64,000 bases of DNA, taken from positions 124,001-188,000 of the forward strand of contig CAWFLT010000014.1 of assembly GCA_963816795.1 (NCBI GenBank). The letters are read 5' to 3'. Source of the DNA: CAWFLT01 sp963816795. Lineage in GTDB: Bacteria > Acidobacteriota > Vicinamibacteria > Vicinamibacterales > SCN-69-37. The translations under genes and the position numbers were made by a program. The notes below the pieces were generated by a model, which was given only the letters and a program-made list of their open reading frames with translations, was not told the origin of the DNA and made no database searches. Shown here piece by piece: positions 37,020 to 46,976 of this stretch; position 1 is the stretch's first letter; every line of letters starts with the position of its first letter.

Positions 37020-37926
37020 GTGTCACGCTCGTCGAGTCGGAACGGCCGGCCTGGATTTCCCGCCGCCGCCGGGCGCGGCCACGGCGCGCTGGACCGGTAC
37101 GGCCTTCGCGGTGGGCGGTGAGACCCGTCGGATCCTCGCGTACGGCTCTGCACCCTCGGGCTGGACCGATCACCTCACGGACCTGCACGAAGCCACGGCC
37201 GGCGCCGACCATTTCATCGACGTGGCGTCGCGAGCCCACGCCGTGAGTGAAGTGGCGCGGGTCGCGAGCCGGCCCGGTGCGGTGATCCTCGAAGTGGGGA
37301 TTTCGTCGGGCTTCCTGCTCAACGAGATGATCGCCCGGCTGCCCCAGGCGACGTTTATCGGCGCGGACTACACGCTCGGCACACTGGAAAAGGCGGCTCA
37401 GCGCCTCCCGGGGCACGTGCCGCTCCTGCAATTCGATCTGACCGAGTGCCCGCTGCCGACGGCAAGTGTCGACGCGGCGGTGCTCCTGAACGTGCTCGAG
37501 CACATCGAGCACGACACGACCGCGCTGGCGCAGCTCCATCGCATACTCAAGCCCGGCGGCGCCGTGATCATCGAGGTGCCCGCGGGCGAGGGCCTGTACG
37601 ATCGCTACGACAAGGCGCTCCTCCATTGGCGCCGGTACGGGATGTCGACACTGGTCCGCCGTGTGAAGGATGCCGGCTTCCAGATCGAGCGCCGGTCGCA
37701 TCTCGGGTTCTTTCTGTATCCGGGGTTCTACGCGGCCAAGAAGTTCGGGCGCGCGCAGGACACGCCGGCGCAGGCGCTGGACGCGAGCGTCGAGCGATCG
37801 ATCAGCTGGTCGCGGCGGCTGGGCGCCGTGGCATCGGCGTCGTTGGCGCTCGAGGCGCGGGTGCGGTCGGTCGCCTATCTCCCCTTCGGCATCCGGTGCC
37901 TGGTCACCGGCAGAAAGACCGCATGA
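37020..37926 (+). CDS. SAM-dependent methyltransferase
   Basis: A class I methyltransferase of about 300 residues. It has motif I ILEVGISSGFLLNEMI, the acidic end of strand 2 (FIGADYT), motif post-I ASVDAAVLLNVLEHIEHD and LKPGGAVIIEVPAG. It probably methylates a sugar or glycan. The start is unclear. GTG at 37020 fits the promoter and gives a plausible N-terminus (VSRSSSRNGRPGFP) but needs an indel in the GC-rich run near 37065. Without it, GTG at 37111 is the first in-frame start after the promoter. It overlaps the next gene by ATGA. Confidence 0.8.
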
Positions 37927-38887
37927 TCGCGAACCGCGTGTTCATCACCGGCGGGGCCGGTTTCATCGGCAGTTCGGCGGCCGATCACTTCCTGGCGAGC
38001 GGCGCCGAGGTCGTGGTCTACGACAATTTCTCGACCGGCCGGCGGGACTTCCTGACGCGCGCGATCGGACATCCCCGCTTTACGCTGGTCGAAGGCGACA
38101 CGGCCGATCTCGCGGCGATGACCGCCGCCATGCGTGGCGCGGATCTCGTCCTGCATTTCGCGGCCAACGCCGATGTCCGCTTCGGCACCGAGCATCCGCG
38201 CAAGGACCTCGAGCAGAACACCATCGCGACGTTCAACGTGCTCGAAGCCATGCGCGCGGCGGCGTGTCGCGCATCGGCTTCTCGTCGACGGGATCCGTCT
38301 ACGGCGAGGCCGCGGTCATCCCGACGCCGGAAGACGCGCCGTTTCCGGTGCAGACGTCGCTCTACGGCGCGTCGAAGCTCGCCGGCGAGGGTCTGATCGG
38401 CGCCTATGCCGCCGGCTTCGGCTTCACCGGCTGTATCTTCCGTTTCGTCTCGATCCTCGGCGAGCGCTATACGCACGGCCACGTCTTCGACTTCTACAAG
38501 TCCCTGCGCCGCGATCCGACGCGGCTGCGCGTCCTGGGCAACGGGCGTCAGCGCAAGTCCTATCTCTACATCCAGGACTGCCTCAGCGCGATCGACGTGG
38601 CGCTCGCGGCGACGACGACGGGCGTGCAGGTGTTCAATCTGGGCACCGACGAATACTGCGAAGTGAACGACTCGATCGGGTGGATCTGCGAACACCTGGG
38701 TGTCCGGCCGGCGTTCGAGTACACCGGCGGCGACCGCGGCTGGATCGGCGACAACCCGTTCATCTTCCTCGACTGCGCGAAGGTGCGGGCGCTCGGCTGG
38801 CGGCCTGCGCTGTCGATTCGCGAAGGCGTCCTTCGCACCCTTCAGTACCTGCAGAACTCTCCGGAACTGCTCGAGGCGCGCTCGTGA
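37923..38887 (+). CDS. NAD-dependent sugar epimerase/dehydratase (frameshifted)
   Basis: An extended SDR of about 321 residues: TGGAGFIGSSAADHFL, HFAANADVRFG, then after a frame change near 38265 the catalytic SSTGSVYGEA and YGASKLAGEG, and GNGRQRKSYLYIQDC. The family covers UDP-glucose 4-epimerase-like enzymes. In the heptose operon, and by analogy with GDP-heptose-modifying enzymes in Campylobacter capsule clusters, it may epimerise or dehydrate the GDP-heptose. The ATG overlaps the methyltransferase stop (ATGA); its own stop overlaps the next GTG. Confidence 0.85.
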
Positions 38888-39900
38888 CCGCGCGCCCTCC
38901 CGGCGTCGCCATCCTCGGCTGCGGGCTGATCGGCGGAAAGCGGGCCGCGGCCCTCGAGCGAGGACAGTTGGTCGCCTGCGCGGACCTCGATCCGGCGCGC
39001 GCGGCTGCTCTGGCCAGACAGCACCCGGGCGCGGTGGCGGAGACCGTCGACGCGGCGCTCGCGCGTCCCGAGGTCGAGGTCGCGATCGTCGCGACCACCA
39101 ACGAGGCGCTGACGTCGCTGGGGTTGAGGGCGCTTCGCGCCGGCAAGCACGTACTGCTCGAGAAGCCCGCGGCGCGATCGGTCGCCGAGATCGATCGGCT
39201 CATGGCCGCGGCGGCCGAGGCCGGCCGGCTCGTGCGCGTCGGCTTCAACCATCGCTACCATCCGGCGTTGCAGCAGGCCCGAACACTGGTGGATGCCGGC
39301 GCGCTCGGCCCGCTGATGTTCCTGCGCGGCCGCTACGGTCACGGCGGCCGCGTGGGCTACGACCGCGAGTGGCGCGCCGATCCCGCCAGGTCCGGCGGTG
39401 GCGAACTGATCGATCAAGGCGTGCACCTGATCGATCTCTCCCGCTGGTTTCTCGGCGACTTCTCGTCGGTGGACGGATTCGCCGCGACGTACTTCTGGGA
39501 CATGCCGGTCGACGACAACGGCTTCGTCCTGCTTCGAACGGCGACTGGCCAGGCCGCGTCGCTGCACGTGAGCTGCACGGAGTGGAAAAACCTGTTCTCG
39601 CTGGAGATCTACGGCAGGACGGGCAAGATCGCGATCGACGGCCTCGGTGGAAGCTACGGCGTCGAGCGGCTCGCGTTCTACAAGATGCTCCCCGAAATGG
39701 GACCGCCCGAGACCACGATCACCGAGTATCCGCGCGGCGACCGATCCTGGGCGATCGAATGGGCGGAGTTCATGGACGACATCCGGCTGGGCCGGACGCC
39801 GTCGGCCGGCCTGGCCGCGGCCCGCGCCGCCCTGTCCGTCGTCGAAGCGATTTACACGAGATCGGGGTACACCGCGGGCGGGGGGCGCCCTTCGGCATGA
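38884..39900 (+). CDS. Gfo/Idh/MocA family oxidoreductase
   Basis: A 338-residue NAD(P)-dependent oxidoreductase with an N-terminal Rossmann fold (AILGCGLIGGKRA), the EKPAARSVAEID catalytic lysine region (Lys in LLEKP) and GGGELIDQGVHLIDLSRWFLG, which holds the usual Asp-His pair. Such enzymes oxidise or reduce sugars or nucleotide sugars. In this operon it probably works with the upstream epimerase to modify a heptose or reduce a keto sugar. The GTG at 38884 overlaps the previous stop (GTGA) and the last codon overlaps the kinase ATG. Confidence 0.9.
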   Translation: MTARPPGVAILGCGLIGGKRAAALERGQLVACADLDPARAAALARQHPGAVAETVDAALARPEVEVAIVATTNEALTSLGLRALRAGKHVLLEKPAARSVAEIDRLMAAAAEAGRLVRVGFNHRYHPALQQARTLVDAGALGPLMFLRGRYGHGGRVGYDREWRADPARSGGGELIDQGVHLIDLSRWFLGDFSSVDGFAATYFWDMPVDDNGFVLLRTATGQAASLHVSCTEWKNLFSLEIYGRTGKIAIDGLGGSYGVERLAFYKMLPEMGPPETTITEYPRGDRSWAIEWAEFMDDIRLGRTPSAGLAAARAALSVVEAIYTRSGYTAGGGRPSA

Positions 39901-40877
39901 TCATCACGCGCAGTCCGCTCCGGATCACGCTCGGCGGCGGCGGCACCGACCTGCCCTCGTACTATCGCGATCACACCGGCTTCCTCATCTCCGCGGCGAT
40001 CGACAAGTACGTCTACGTCACCGTCATGCGGCCGTTCTCGCCCGGCATCTACCTGAAGTACTCGAAGCTCGAACACGTGGACGGCATCGACGAGGTGCAG
40101 CACCCGATCATCCGCGAAGCCATGCGGCTGGTCGGATTCCGGACGCCGCAGATCGAAATCACCACGCTCGCGGATATCCCTGCGGGGACGGGCCTTGGAT
40201 CGTCGGGCAGTTTTACGACCGCACTGCTCCGCGCGCTCTACGCGCACCGGCGGCGCCTGCTGCATCCGAGCGAACTCGCCGCCCTGGCGTGTGAGATCGA
40301 AATGGATCGGCTGGGCGAGCCGATCGGCAAGCAGGATCAGTACATCGCGGCCTACGGCGGCGTCACCTGTTTCACGTTCCATCCGGACGAGCGCGTGGAC
40401 GCGCGACCGTTGGCGATCCCGATGACGTCGCTGCACGACCTCGAAGACAACCTGCTGCTCTTCTTCACCGGCTACACGCGCGCGGCCGGCTCCATCCTCG
40501 CGGATCAGAAGTCCCGGACGACGGGTCAGGACCCGTCGATGCTGTCCAATCTGCACTACGTCAAGGACCTCGGCGTGCGGAGCCGCGAGGCGCTCGAACG
40601 CGGCGATCCGTCGGGATTCGCGGCGCTGATGCACGAGCACTGGGAACACAAGAAACAGCGATCGGGCGGCATGAGCAATCCACAGATCGACGCGTGGTAC
40701 GAGCTCGGCCGCCGCAACGGCGCGGTCGGCGGAAAGCTGGTCGGCGCAGGCGGCGGGGGATTTCTGCTCTTCTACGCCGAAGATCACCGGCGGCTGCGCG
40801 CGGCGATGACCGGCGCCGGCCTCGAAGAAGTGCGCTTCCGCTTCGACTTCGAGGGCACCAAGGTGGTGTTCGCCTGA
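39897..40877 (+). CDS. hddA: D-glycero-alpha-D-manno-heptose-7-phosphate kinase
   Basis: A GHMP kinase of 326 residues that phosphorylates the anomeric position of heptose-7-phosphate. It opens ITRSPLRITLGGGGTDLPSYY, the HddA/Fkp-type signature, and has ADIPAGTGLGSSGSFTTALL (ATP loop) and GGKLVGAGGGGFLLFY near the end. QRSGGMSNPQID is also shared with HddA. The position between sugar-modifying genes and hddC, gmhA supports this function. The ATG overlaps the preceding stop (ATGA), and its stop overlaps hddC by one base. Confidence 0.9.
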   Translation: MIITRSPLRITLGGGGTDLPSYYRDHTGFLISAAIDKYVYVTVMRPFSPGIYLKYSKLEHVDGIDEVQHPIIREAMRLVGFRTPQIEITTLADIPAGTGLGSSGSFTTALLRALYAHRRRLLHPSELAALACEIEMDRLGEPIGKQDQYIAAYGGVTCFTFHPDERVDARPLAIPMTSLHDLEDNLLLFFTGYTRAAGSILADQKSRTTGQDPSMLSNLHYVKDLGVRSREALERGDPSGFAALMHEHWEHKKQRSGGMSNPQIDAWYELGRRNGAVGGKLVGAGGGGFLLFYAEDHRRLRAAMTGAGLEEVRFRFDFEGTKVVFA

Positions 40878-41590
40878 TGCGGACCGTCGCGATTCTCGCG
40901 GGCGGCCTCGGGACACGCCTCGGCGCCGTCACGGCGCAGATTCCCAAACTCCTCGTGGAGCTGGACGGACGGCCCTTTGCGGAATACCAGCTTGACTGGC
41001 TCCGCGACGAAGGCGTGACTCACGTCGTCTACTGCCTGGGACACCTCGGCGAGCAGGTGGTCGAGGCGCTCGGCACTGGCGATCGCTGGGGCATGCGATT
41101 CGACTTCGTCATGGACGGCCCCACGCTGCTCGGCACGGGCGGCGCATTGCGGCGCGCCATGCCTTCGCGCGCCGACGAATTCTTCGTGCTGTACGGCGAC
41201 TCGTTGCTCACCTGCGACCTGGCGGCCGTGGAACGCGCCTTCGAGGCCGGCGGACGGACGTCGCTGATGACGGTCGTCCGGAACGACAACCGGTGGGATC
41301 GCAGCAACGTGGTGTTCAAGGACGGCGAGATCGTCGTCTATGACAAGTCCGCGTCCCTGCCGGACATGCACTATATCGACTACGGCCTCGGCATCCTCTC
41401 GTCGCGCGTCCTCCTCACCTACCCGGCCGACACGCCATTCGACCTGGCCCGGGTCTATCAGGATCAGCTGCGGGCCGGCCAGCTGACAGGCTACGATGTC
41501 GGCACGCGGTTCTACGAGATTGGATCGCCGGCCGGGCTCGAGGACACCCGGCAGTATCTCGCCACGCGGCGGCGCCGCGACCCCAAGTGA
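40877..41590 (+). CDS. hddC: D-glycero-alpha-D-manno-heptose-1-phosphate nucleotidyltransferase
   Basis: A 237-residue nucleotidyltransferase: AILAGGLGTRLGAVTAQIPK (nucleotide and magnesium loop), PLLVELDGRPF-like PKLLVELDGRPFAEYQL, and LYGDSLLTCDL. In the HddC family it activates heptose-1-phosphate with GTP to GDP-heptose. Context with hddA and gmhA gives the assignment; the nucleotide preference itself cannot be read from the sequence. Intact frame; start and stop overlap the neighbours (TGATG on both sides). Confidence 0.88.
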   Translation: MRTVAILAGGLGTRLGAVTAQIPKLLVELDGRPFAEYQLDWLRDEGVTHVVYCLGHLGEQVVEALGTGDRWGMRFDFVMDGPTLLGTGGALRRAMPSRADEFFVLYGDSLLTCDLAAVERAFEAGGRTSLMTVVRNDNRWDRSNVVFKDGEIVVYDKSASLPDMHYIDYGLGILSSRVLLTYPADTPFDLARVYQDQLRAGQLTGYDVGTRFYEIGSPAGLEDTRQYLATRRRRDPK

Positions 41591-42186
41591 TGACCTACAC
41601 GCGACAGCACCTGGACGAAACCGTGAAGATCACGCAGGCGCTCGACGCCGACGCGATCGACCGCGTCGTGGACGCGCTGGCGGGCGTGCGCGAGCGCGGC
41701 GGGCGGCTGTTCTTTCTCGGCGTCGGCGGCAGCGCGGGGAACGCCTCGCACGCGGTCAACGACTTCCGCAAGCTCGCCGGCTTCGAGGCCTATGCCCCGA
41801 CGGACAACGTGCCGGAACTCACGGCACGCACGAACGACGAGGGCTGGGACACCGTCTTCGTCGCGTGGTTGCGAGGCAGCCGGCTGCGGCCGGAAGACGG
41901 CGTCTTCGTGCTCTCGGTGGGCGGCGGCAACCTCGAGAAGAACATCAGTCCCAATCTCGTGCGCGCGCTGGAGTACGCCCAGAGCGTGGGGGCGACGATT
42001 GTCGGCATCGTCGGGCGGGACGGCGGCTACACGGCAAAGGCGGCCACGGCCTGCGTGATCGTGCCGACGGTGAATCCCGACACCGTGACGCCACATTCCG
42101 AGGCGTTCCAGGCGGTGGTCTGGCACCTGCTCGTGTCGCATCCGGCGCTCAAGGCGCACGCGACCAAGTGGGAGTCGACGCGGTGA
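41590..42186 (+). CDS. gmhA: sedoheptulose-7-phosphate isomerase (GmhA-like SIS protein)
   Basis: A single SIS-domain protein of 198 residues. The glycine-serine phosphate loop is FFLGVGGSAGNASHAVNDF, with a second loop FVLSVGGGNLEKNISPN, and TPHSEAFQAVVWHLL provides a glutamate/histidine typical of GmhA. It would turn sedoheptulose-7-phosphate into heptose-7-phosphate, the first step of the pathway. It starts at ATG 41590 overlapping the hddC stop; the stop overlaps the GTG of the next gene (GTGA). Confidence 0.88.
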   Translation: MTYTRQHLDETVKITQALDADAIDRVVDALAGVRERGGRLFFLGVGGSAGNASHAVNDFRKLAGFEAYAPTDNVPELTARTNDEGWDTVFVAWLRGSRLRPEDGVFVLSVGGGNLEKNISPNLVRALEYAQSVGATIVGIVGRDGGYTAKAATACVIVPTVNPDTVTPHSEAFQAVVWHLLVSHPALKAHATKWESTR

Positions 42187-43001
42187 CGGCTGCACCCGCC
42201 GACGCCGGATCCGGAGGAGGCGGCCCCGCGTCGCCAGCCGGGAAGTGGCCGAAGATCCTGCCGCCGCTCTCGCCTGAAATGCAACGCGTCAGCGACGCGT
42301 TCATGCAGCAATGGCACGTCGAACTGGCTGGTCGGAGCCGGTACGGCCTCGTCGAGCGGTTCAATCACCAGTTTCCCGGTGAAGCACTCGCGGCCGGGGT
42401 TCCGGACGACGCTCGAGATCGGCGCGGGTCTGGGCGAGCACCTGGACTACGAACGGCTGACGCCGGACCAGGAAGCGCTCGTACTATGCCAACGAGTTCC
42501 GGCCGAACATGGTTGCGGAAATCGAGCGTCGGCATCCGCGCGTCAAGGTTGTGCCGGGCGATTGCCAGCAGACGTTGCCCTTCGCCGATGGATTCTTCGA
42601 CCGCGCGATCGCGGTGCACGTGCTCGAGCATCTGCCGAATCTGCCGGCGGCCATCCGGGAGATCTACCGGCTGCTGCACGGCGAGCGCGGCCAGTTCCTG
42701 GTCGTGATCCCGTGCGAGGGCAGCCCGGCGTACCTCCTGGCGCGCCGCCTGTCGGCCCAGCGCGTCTTCGAGCGCACGTACAAGATGCCCTACGATCTGA
42801 TCATCAAGCGGGAACACATCAATCTGCCCTGGGAAATTCTGGCGGAACTCGACCCGTATTTCGTCGTGCAACGCAAGCGGTTGTTCCCGCTGCCGTTCCT
42901 GCCGTTCGTCATGCCCAACCTGGTCATGGGACTGGCGCTCACGCCGCGGCCGACGCCCCTAGGGTCGGCGCCCGCCCACGTCCGAGGGCCGTCGCTCATG
43001 A
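42183..43001 (+). CDS. SAM-dependent methyltransferase (frameshifted)
   Basis: About 270 residues in three frames. The N-terminal part (KWPKILPPLSPEMQRVSDAF) is in the first frame, motif I TLEIGAGLGEHLDYE in the second (about 42400-42485), and FADGFFDRAIAVHVLEHLPNLPAAIREI onward in the third. It belongs to class I methyltransferases (Methyltransf_11-like). The GTG at 42183 overlaps the gmhA stop. As sequenced the last frame runs into the GT2 gene; a one-base change would let it stop at the TGA overlapping that gene's ATG. Likely decorates the heptose-containing glycan. Confidence 0.72.
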
Positions 43002-43763
43002 CGCCTGCGGTCGACGTCACCGTCATCGTGCCGGCCTATAACGAAGTGCGCCGGATCGCCGCGACGATCGAGGAGATTCGGACCTATTTTCGGACCGCGG
43101 GTCGAACGTGTCAGATCATCGTGTCGGCCGACGGCACGGACGGCACGCGCGAGGCGGCGTCCGCACCTGATGTCCGACGATCCGAACTCATCGTCATCGG
43201 AAGCGCGGAACGGGGCGGCAAGGGCCGCGGCATTCGCAACGCGGTGCCGCGCGCCACGGGTCGCATCATCGGCTTCGTCGACGCGGATCAGAAGACGCCG
43301 ATCAGCGAGTTCGACAAGTTCCGGACCGCGTTCGAGGGCGGGCGCCGACGTGGTCATCGGATCGCGCGGCCTGCGCGGCTCGCAGATCGAGAAACCGCAG
43401 CCGTGGTACCGGCAGGCGGGATCGCGCGGGTTCGCACTGTTCATGCACACGGTGGTTGGACTCGGATCGATTCCCGACACGCAGTGCGGATTCAAGTTTT
43501 TCCGCGCGGACGTCGCCCGCACGCTCTTCGCCCGCCAGCGCATCGACGGCTACATGTTCGACGTCGAGATCCTCTACCTGGCCGAGCGGCTGCGCTACCG
43601 CATCGCGCAGGTCCCGGTGCGGTGGCGCGACGACGGCGACTCGCGGCTCAATCTGATGGCGGGCAATCTGAAGAACGTGCGGGACATCTTCCGGATCCGC
43701 TTCGCGCGCGGCGCCGCTCCGACGCCCAGCACCGAACTGGCGCCTTCCGATCGCACCGAGTGA
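42998..43763 (+). CDS. family 2 glycosyltransferase, DPM1-like (frameshifted)
   Basis: About 254 residues of a GT-A fold enzyme. It begins VTVIVPAYNEVRRIAATIEEI, with GKGRGIRNAVPRATGRIIGFVDADQKTPI containing the DxD-like VDAD. After a frame change near 43345 come ADVVIGSRGLRGSQIEKPQPWYRQAGSRGF and TQCGFKFFRADVA, which mark dolichyl-/undecaprenyl-phosphate sugar synthases. No C-terminal membrane helices follow. It may charge undecaprenyl phosphate for a GT39-type transferase. Last gene of the plus-strand operon, 25 bases from the convergent Wzt gene. Confidence 0.85.
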
Positions 43764-43788
43764 CCATGGCCTCCCACCTGCCGCCAAC

Positions 43789-45196
43789 TCAGGCCTCAGC
43801 CGCACCGGCCAGGTCAGTGCTCCGCGGCGCTTCGCTCGCGTGCACCGTCACCCGACGCGTGCTTGGCAGGCAGACCCCGAACACCATGCGGCCGGGCACC
43901 GGATCGTGGACGTGGACGATCAGCATGTTCTCGACGTAGTCCATCCAGCGGTGCTCGAGTTGGTTGTATGCGATCGACGGACTGACCGAGTAGTAGCCCG
44001 GCTTGAGCTCGACGTTGAACTCGAACACGTACGTGAGCACGTCGCCCTTGCGCACCGGACGCTCGGGTACGCGCTCCTGGTAGGTGTTGATGCCGATCAC
44101 GTGCAGGTTGAGGCGATCCTTGATGTAGAAGCCGACGAGGTGCTGCGGTTGGTCCTGCAGGAACTCGCAGGTGACGTGCAGACGGGCGACGGCGTGCATC
44201 GGCACCTGCGCCGTCCGCTCGCCGCGCTCATTACGCACTTCGCACCCGACGATCCGGGCGGTGCCGTCGCCGAAGCGGAACAACTGGAACTCGGGCAACT
44301 CGTCGCTCGCTGCCGCCATGGCCGCGTCGGCCTCCGCTTGCGCCACCGACGCCGCCGGTTCCTGCTCCCGCCGCAGTCGCGCCGGACCGCGACACCGGCT
44401 CGTCGAACGTGTGCATGCGCGCCATGTCGTAGCCGGTCGATGCGAAGGCAAGGTACCAGCTCACCGTGTGCGCCGGCTGCCCCTGTTGCACCACGTGGCC
44501 GTCGTGCAGCACGTAGGCCTGCGAGCAGAGCCGCATCACCGCGTCGGTGTCGTGGCCCACGAACAGCATCGACACCCCATCGTCCTGCATCCGGCGCAAC
44601 TGTGTCATGCAACGCGCCATGAACCGCGCGTCGCCGACCGCCAGCGCTTCGTCGACGATGAGTACCTGCGGATCGATGTTGATCGCGGTGGCGAACGCGA
44701 GGCGCATCAGCATGCCCGACGAGTACGCCTTCACCGGCACCTCGAGGAAGTCGCCAATGTCGGCAAACGTCAGGATACGGTCGTAGCGCTCTGCGATCTC
44801 GGCATCGCTCAGGCCGAGGATCCGAGAGTAGAGGAGCACGTTCTCGCGCCCCGTGAACTCCGGGTTGAATCCGGTCCCGAGTTCGAGCAGTGCCGACAGG
44901 CGCCCTCGGACGACCACCTGCCCCTCGGTCGGCGGCAGCGTCCCGGCGACGATCTGCAGCAGCGTCGACTTGCCGGCGCCGTTGCGGCCGAGGAAGCCGA
45001 CCGTCTCGCCGCGGCGCACCTCGAACGACACGTGGCGCAGGGCCCAGAACTTGCGATGGTAGGTGCGGCTGCCGACGGCCAGGAACTCGCGCAGTCGGTC
45101 GCCAGGGCGCTCGTAAATCTGGTAGACCTTGCCGACATCCTCCGCAACGATGACCCGGTCCTCGGCCAACGCGGGTGGCTGCGCCTTAGAGGACAT
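43789..45196 (-). CDS. wzt: O-antigen ABC transporter ATP-binding protein with C-terminal binding domain (frameshifted)
   Basis: About 468 residues. The ATPase part has Walker A GRNGAGKSTLLQIV, signature YSSGMLMRLAFA and Walker B PQVLIVDEALAVGD, typical of polysaccharide exporters (Wzt/KpsT group). After a frame change near 44385 a C-terminal beta-sandwich of about 170 residues follows (RIVGCEVRNERGE, LHVTCEFLQDQPQHLVGFYIKD). This matches the Wzt_C domain that recognises the finished O-chain end. The ATG overlaps wzm by 11 bases. So chain length is probably controlled by a terminal modification, such as methylation. Confidence 0.9.
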
Positions 45197-46055
45197 CGGC
45201 GAAACCCTTCCGCAGCCCCTGAAACAGCATCCACCCGAGCGCCATCACCGCGAGCCCGGCGACGAGATATGCCGCGACCGTCCCAGCTGACGGCAGCGCT
45301 CCCACAAAGAGCAACCGCTGTGCGTTGTCGACCGGCACGGTCACCGGGTTGAAGCGCAGCCAGGCCTGCGCCTGCTGCGGAAAACGGTCGACGGGGGTGA
45401 AGATCGGGCTGACGAACAGGCACACGGTCACCAATAGCGACGTAATCTGGCCGAGGTCGCGCACGTAGGTACCGAGCGCCGCGAGGATCCACGACACGCC
45501 GACGAGCAGCGGCACCATCAGCAGCAGGCACGGCACGTACGCCAGGGCCGCGAGGGGCATGCTCCCGGTCGCAATCGCCAGTGCCCCCAGCAGGATCAGC
45601 GACGAGAGCACGCCGCCGCTCAATGCCGAAAACACCGCAACGGCGCTGAGCACCTCGAGCGGGAACACGACCTTGGTCACGTAGTTGGCGCGCGATGTCA
45701 CGAGGCCGGGCGACCGCGAAACGACGTCCGCGAAGATCGTGAACGGCACGAGCCCCGCGAACAGGAACACGCCGAACAGTCCGTGATCATCGGTGGGCGC
45801 GGTCGCATACGGCATGCGCGCCTTGAACACGACGCTGAAGGTCAGCGTGTACACGCCGACCAGGATGGCCGGCCCCAGGCCGAACCACAGGACGCCGAGG
45901 AGTGTGCCGCGGAACCGTTCGGCCAAGTCACGACGTGTCAGCGCAAGGATGAGGCGCCTCTGAGCGAACAGCGCGGAGAGCATCCGCAACGGGTTGACAA
46001 CGTTATTCGACTGCCGGGGAGCCCGGACGACCACCGGTGTCGCGTGCGCACTCAT
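45186..46055 (-). CDS. wzm: O-antigen ABC transporter permease
   Basis: An ABC-2 type permease of 289 residues with six membrane spans; TRRDLAERFRGTLLGVLWFGLGPA near residue 40 and YVRDLGQITSLLVTVCLFVSPIFTP near residue 205 are family marks. It exports undecaprenyl-linked O-polysaccharide across the inner membrane together with Wzt. I chose the ATG at 46055, which overlaps the preceding TGA (TGATG), over the longer TTG start at 46058. Confidence 0.93.
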   Translation of the reverse strand: MSAHATPVVVRAPRQSNNVVNPLRMLSALFAQRRLILALTRRDLAERFRGTLLGVLWFGLGPAILVGVYTLTFSVVFKARMPYATAPTDDHGLFGVFLFAGLVPFTIFADVVSRSPGLVTSRANYVTKVVFPLEVLSAVAVFSALSGGVLSSLILLGALAIATGSMPLAALAYVPCLLLMVPLLVGVSWILAALGTYVRDLGQITSLLVTVCLFVSPIFTPVDRFPQQAQAWLRFNPVTVPVDNAQRLLFVGALPSAGTVAAYLVAGLAVMALGWMLFQGLRKGFADVL

Positions 46056-46976
46056 CAACTCTTCACCTTAGTCGGACTGGCGGACCTCCACCAGTCAACC
46101 ACGTCCGCCAGCCGCGCGTCGAGCGTCGCGGGCGAGTGCCACCCGACTTCCCGCTGCAGGCGATCCAGGCGTGGCACGAGGATACGAGGGTTGTCAGGCG
46201 TCGACGGTCCCTCCTCCACCGTGAGCAGGTCTTCGCGCCCACAGAGCGCGGCGAGTCGTCGAGCGACCTCGCCAAGCTGCACGCTCGTTCCGGATCCGAC
46301 GTTGACGGCGCCGGTCGTCGTCGACAGCGTGATCGCAGCCAGCGCATCGCCGAGATCAACGACGTCGATGAGATCGCGCACGTGCGCCCCGGCGCGGCAA
46401 GTCGCGGGCGCGCCGGCCAGCAGCGGTCGGACGATGGACGGCACCAGGCGCGCCTCCGGCTCGCCTGGACCGAAGAGGTGGAACACGCGGGCCCAGGCAG
46501 CCTCGATGCCGGCCACGCCGGCCGTCGCCTGCATGAGAAACCAGCTCGCCGCCTTCGACTGCCCGTAGATGGTGGTCGGCGCTACAGGCGTCGCCGACTC
46601 ACTGCACGTGCCCTCGGTGCCGCCGTACTCCGCGCACGTGCCGACGCCGACAACGCGTCGTCCTCCAGTCTGCCGCGAACTGCCTGACCAGCGTGCCCGT
46701 GCGGGCAGCCCACGCGAGGTTCTGGGGAGCCGTCCAGAACCTGCCGTGCTCCACGTACCAGGCCAGATGCAACAGGTACGCGGGACGGATGCGATCGAGC
46801 GCGACGCCGACGGCCGCTTCGTCGAAGAGGTCGACGACATGCGACTGCGCGCCGGGGACGATGCCGTCGGGCTCGATGACAATGGCGTGCACCTCGGCGC
46901 CGCGCGACGCGAGAGCCGCTACCGCTCGGGGGCCGATGAAGCCGGTGGCGCCGGTGACCAGGACCCGGGGCGTCAT
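46055..46976 (-). CDS. NAD-dependent sugar epimerase/reductase (frameshifted)
   Basis: An SDR of about 306 residues. It starts RVLVTGATGFIGPRAVAALA and has HLAWYVEHGRFW; after a frame change near 46665 come VVGVGTCAEYGG and the catalytic TTIYGQSKAASW. The family includes 4-ketoreductases of deoxysugar pathways. With the cytidylyltransferase, dehydratase, C-methyltransferase and epimerase upstream it probably performs the final ketoreduction. The ATG overlaps the epimerase stop (ATGA). Confidence 0.82.

Noticed and set aside
41496..42707. 403-residue frame starting inside hddC and running antisense-like through gmhA
   Set aside because: The part inside hddC and gmhA is a shadow frame; only its end (from 42183) belongs to a real gene, the methyltransferase.
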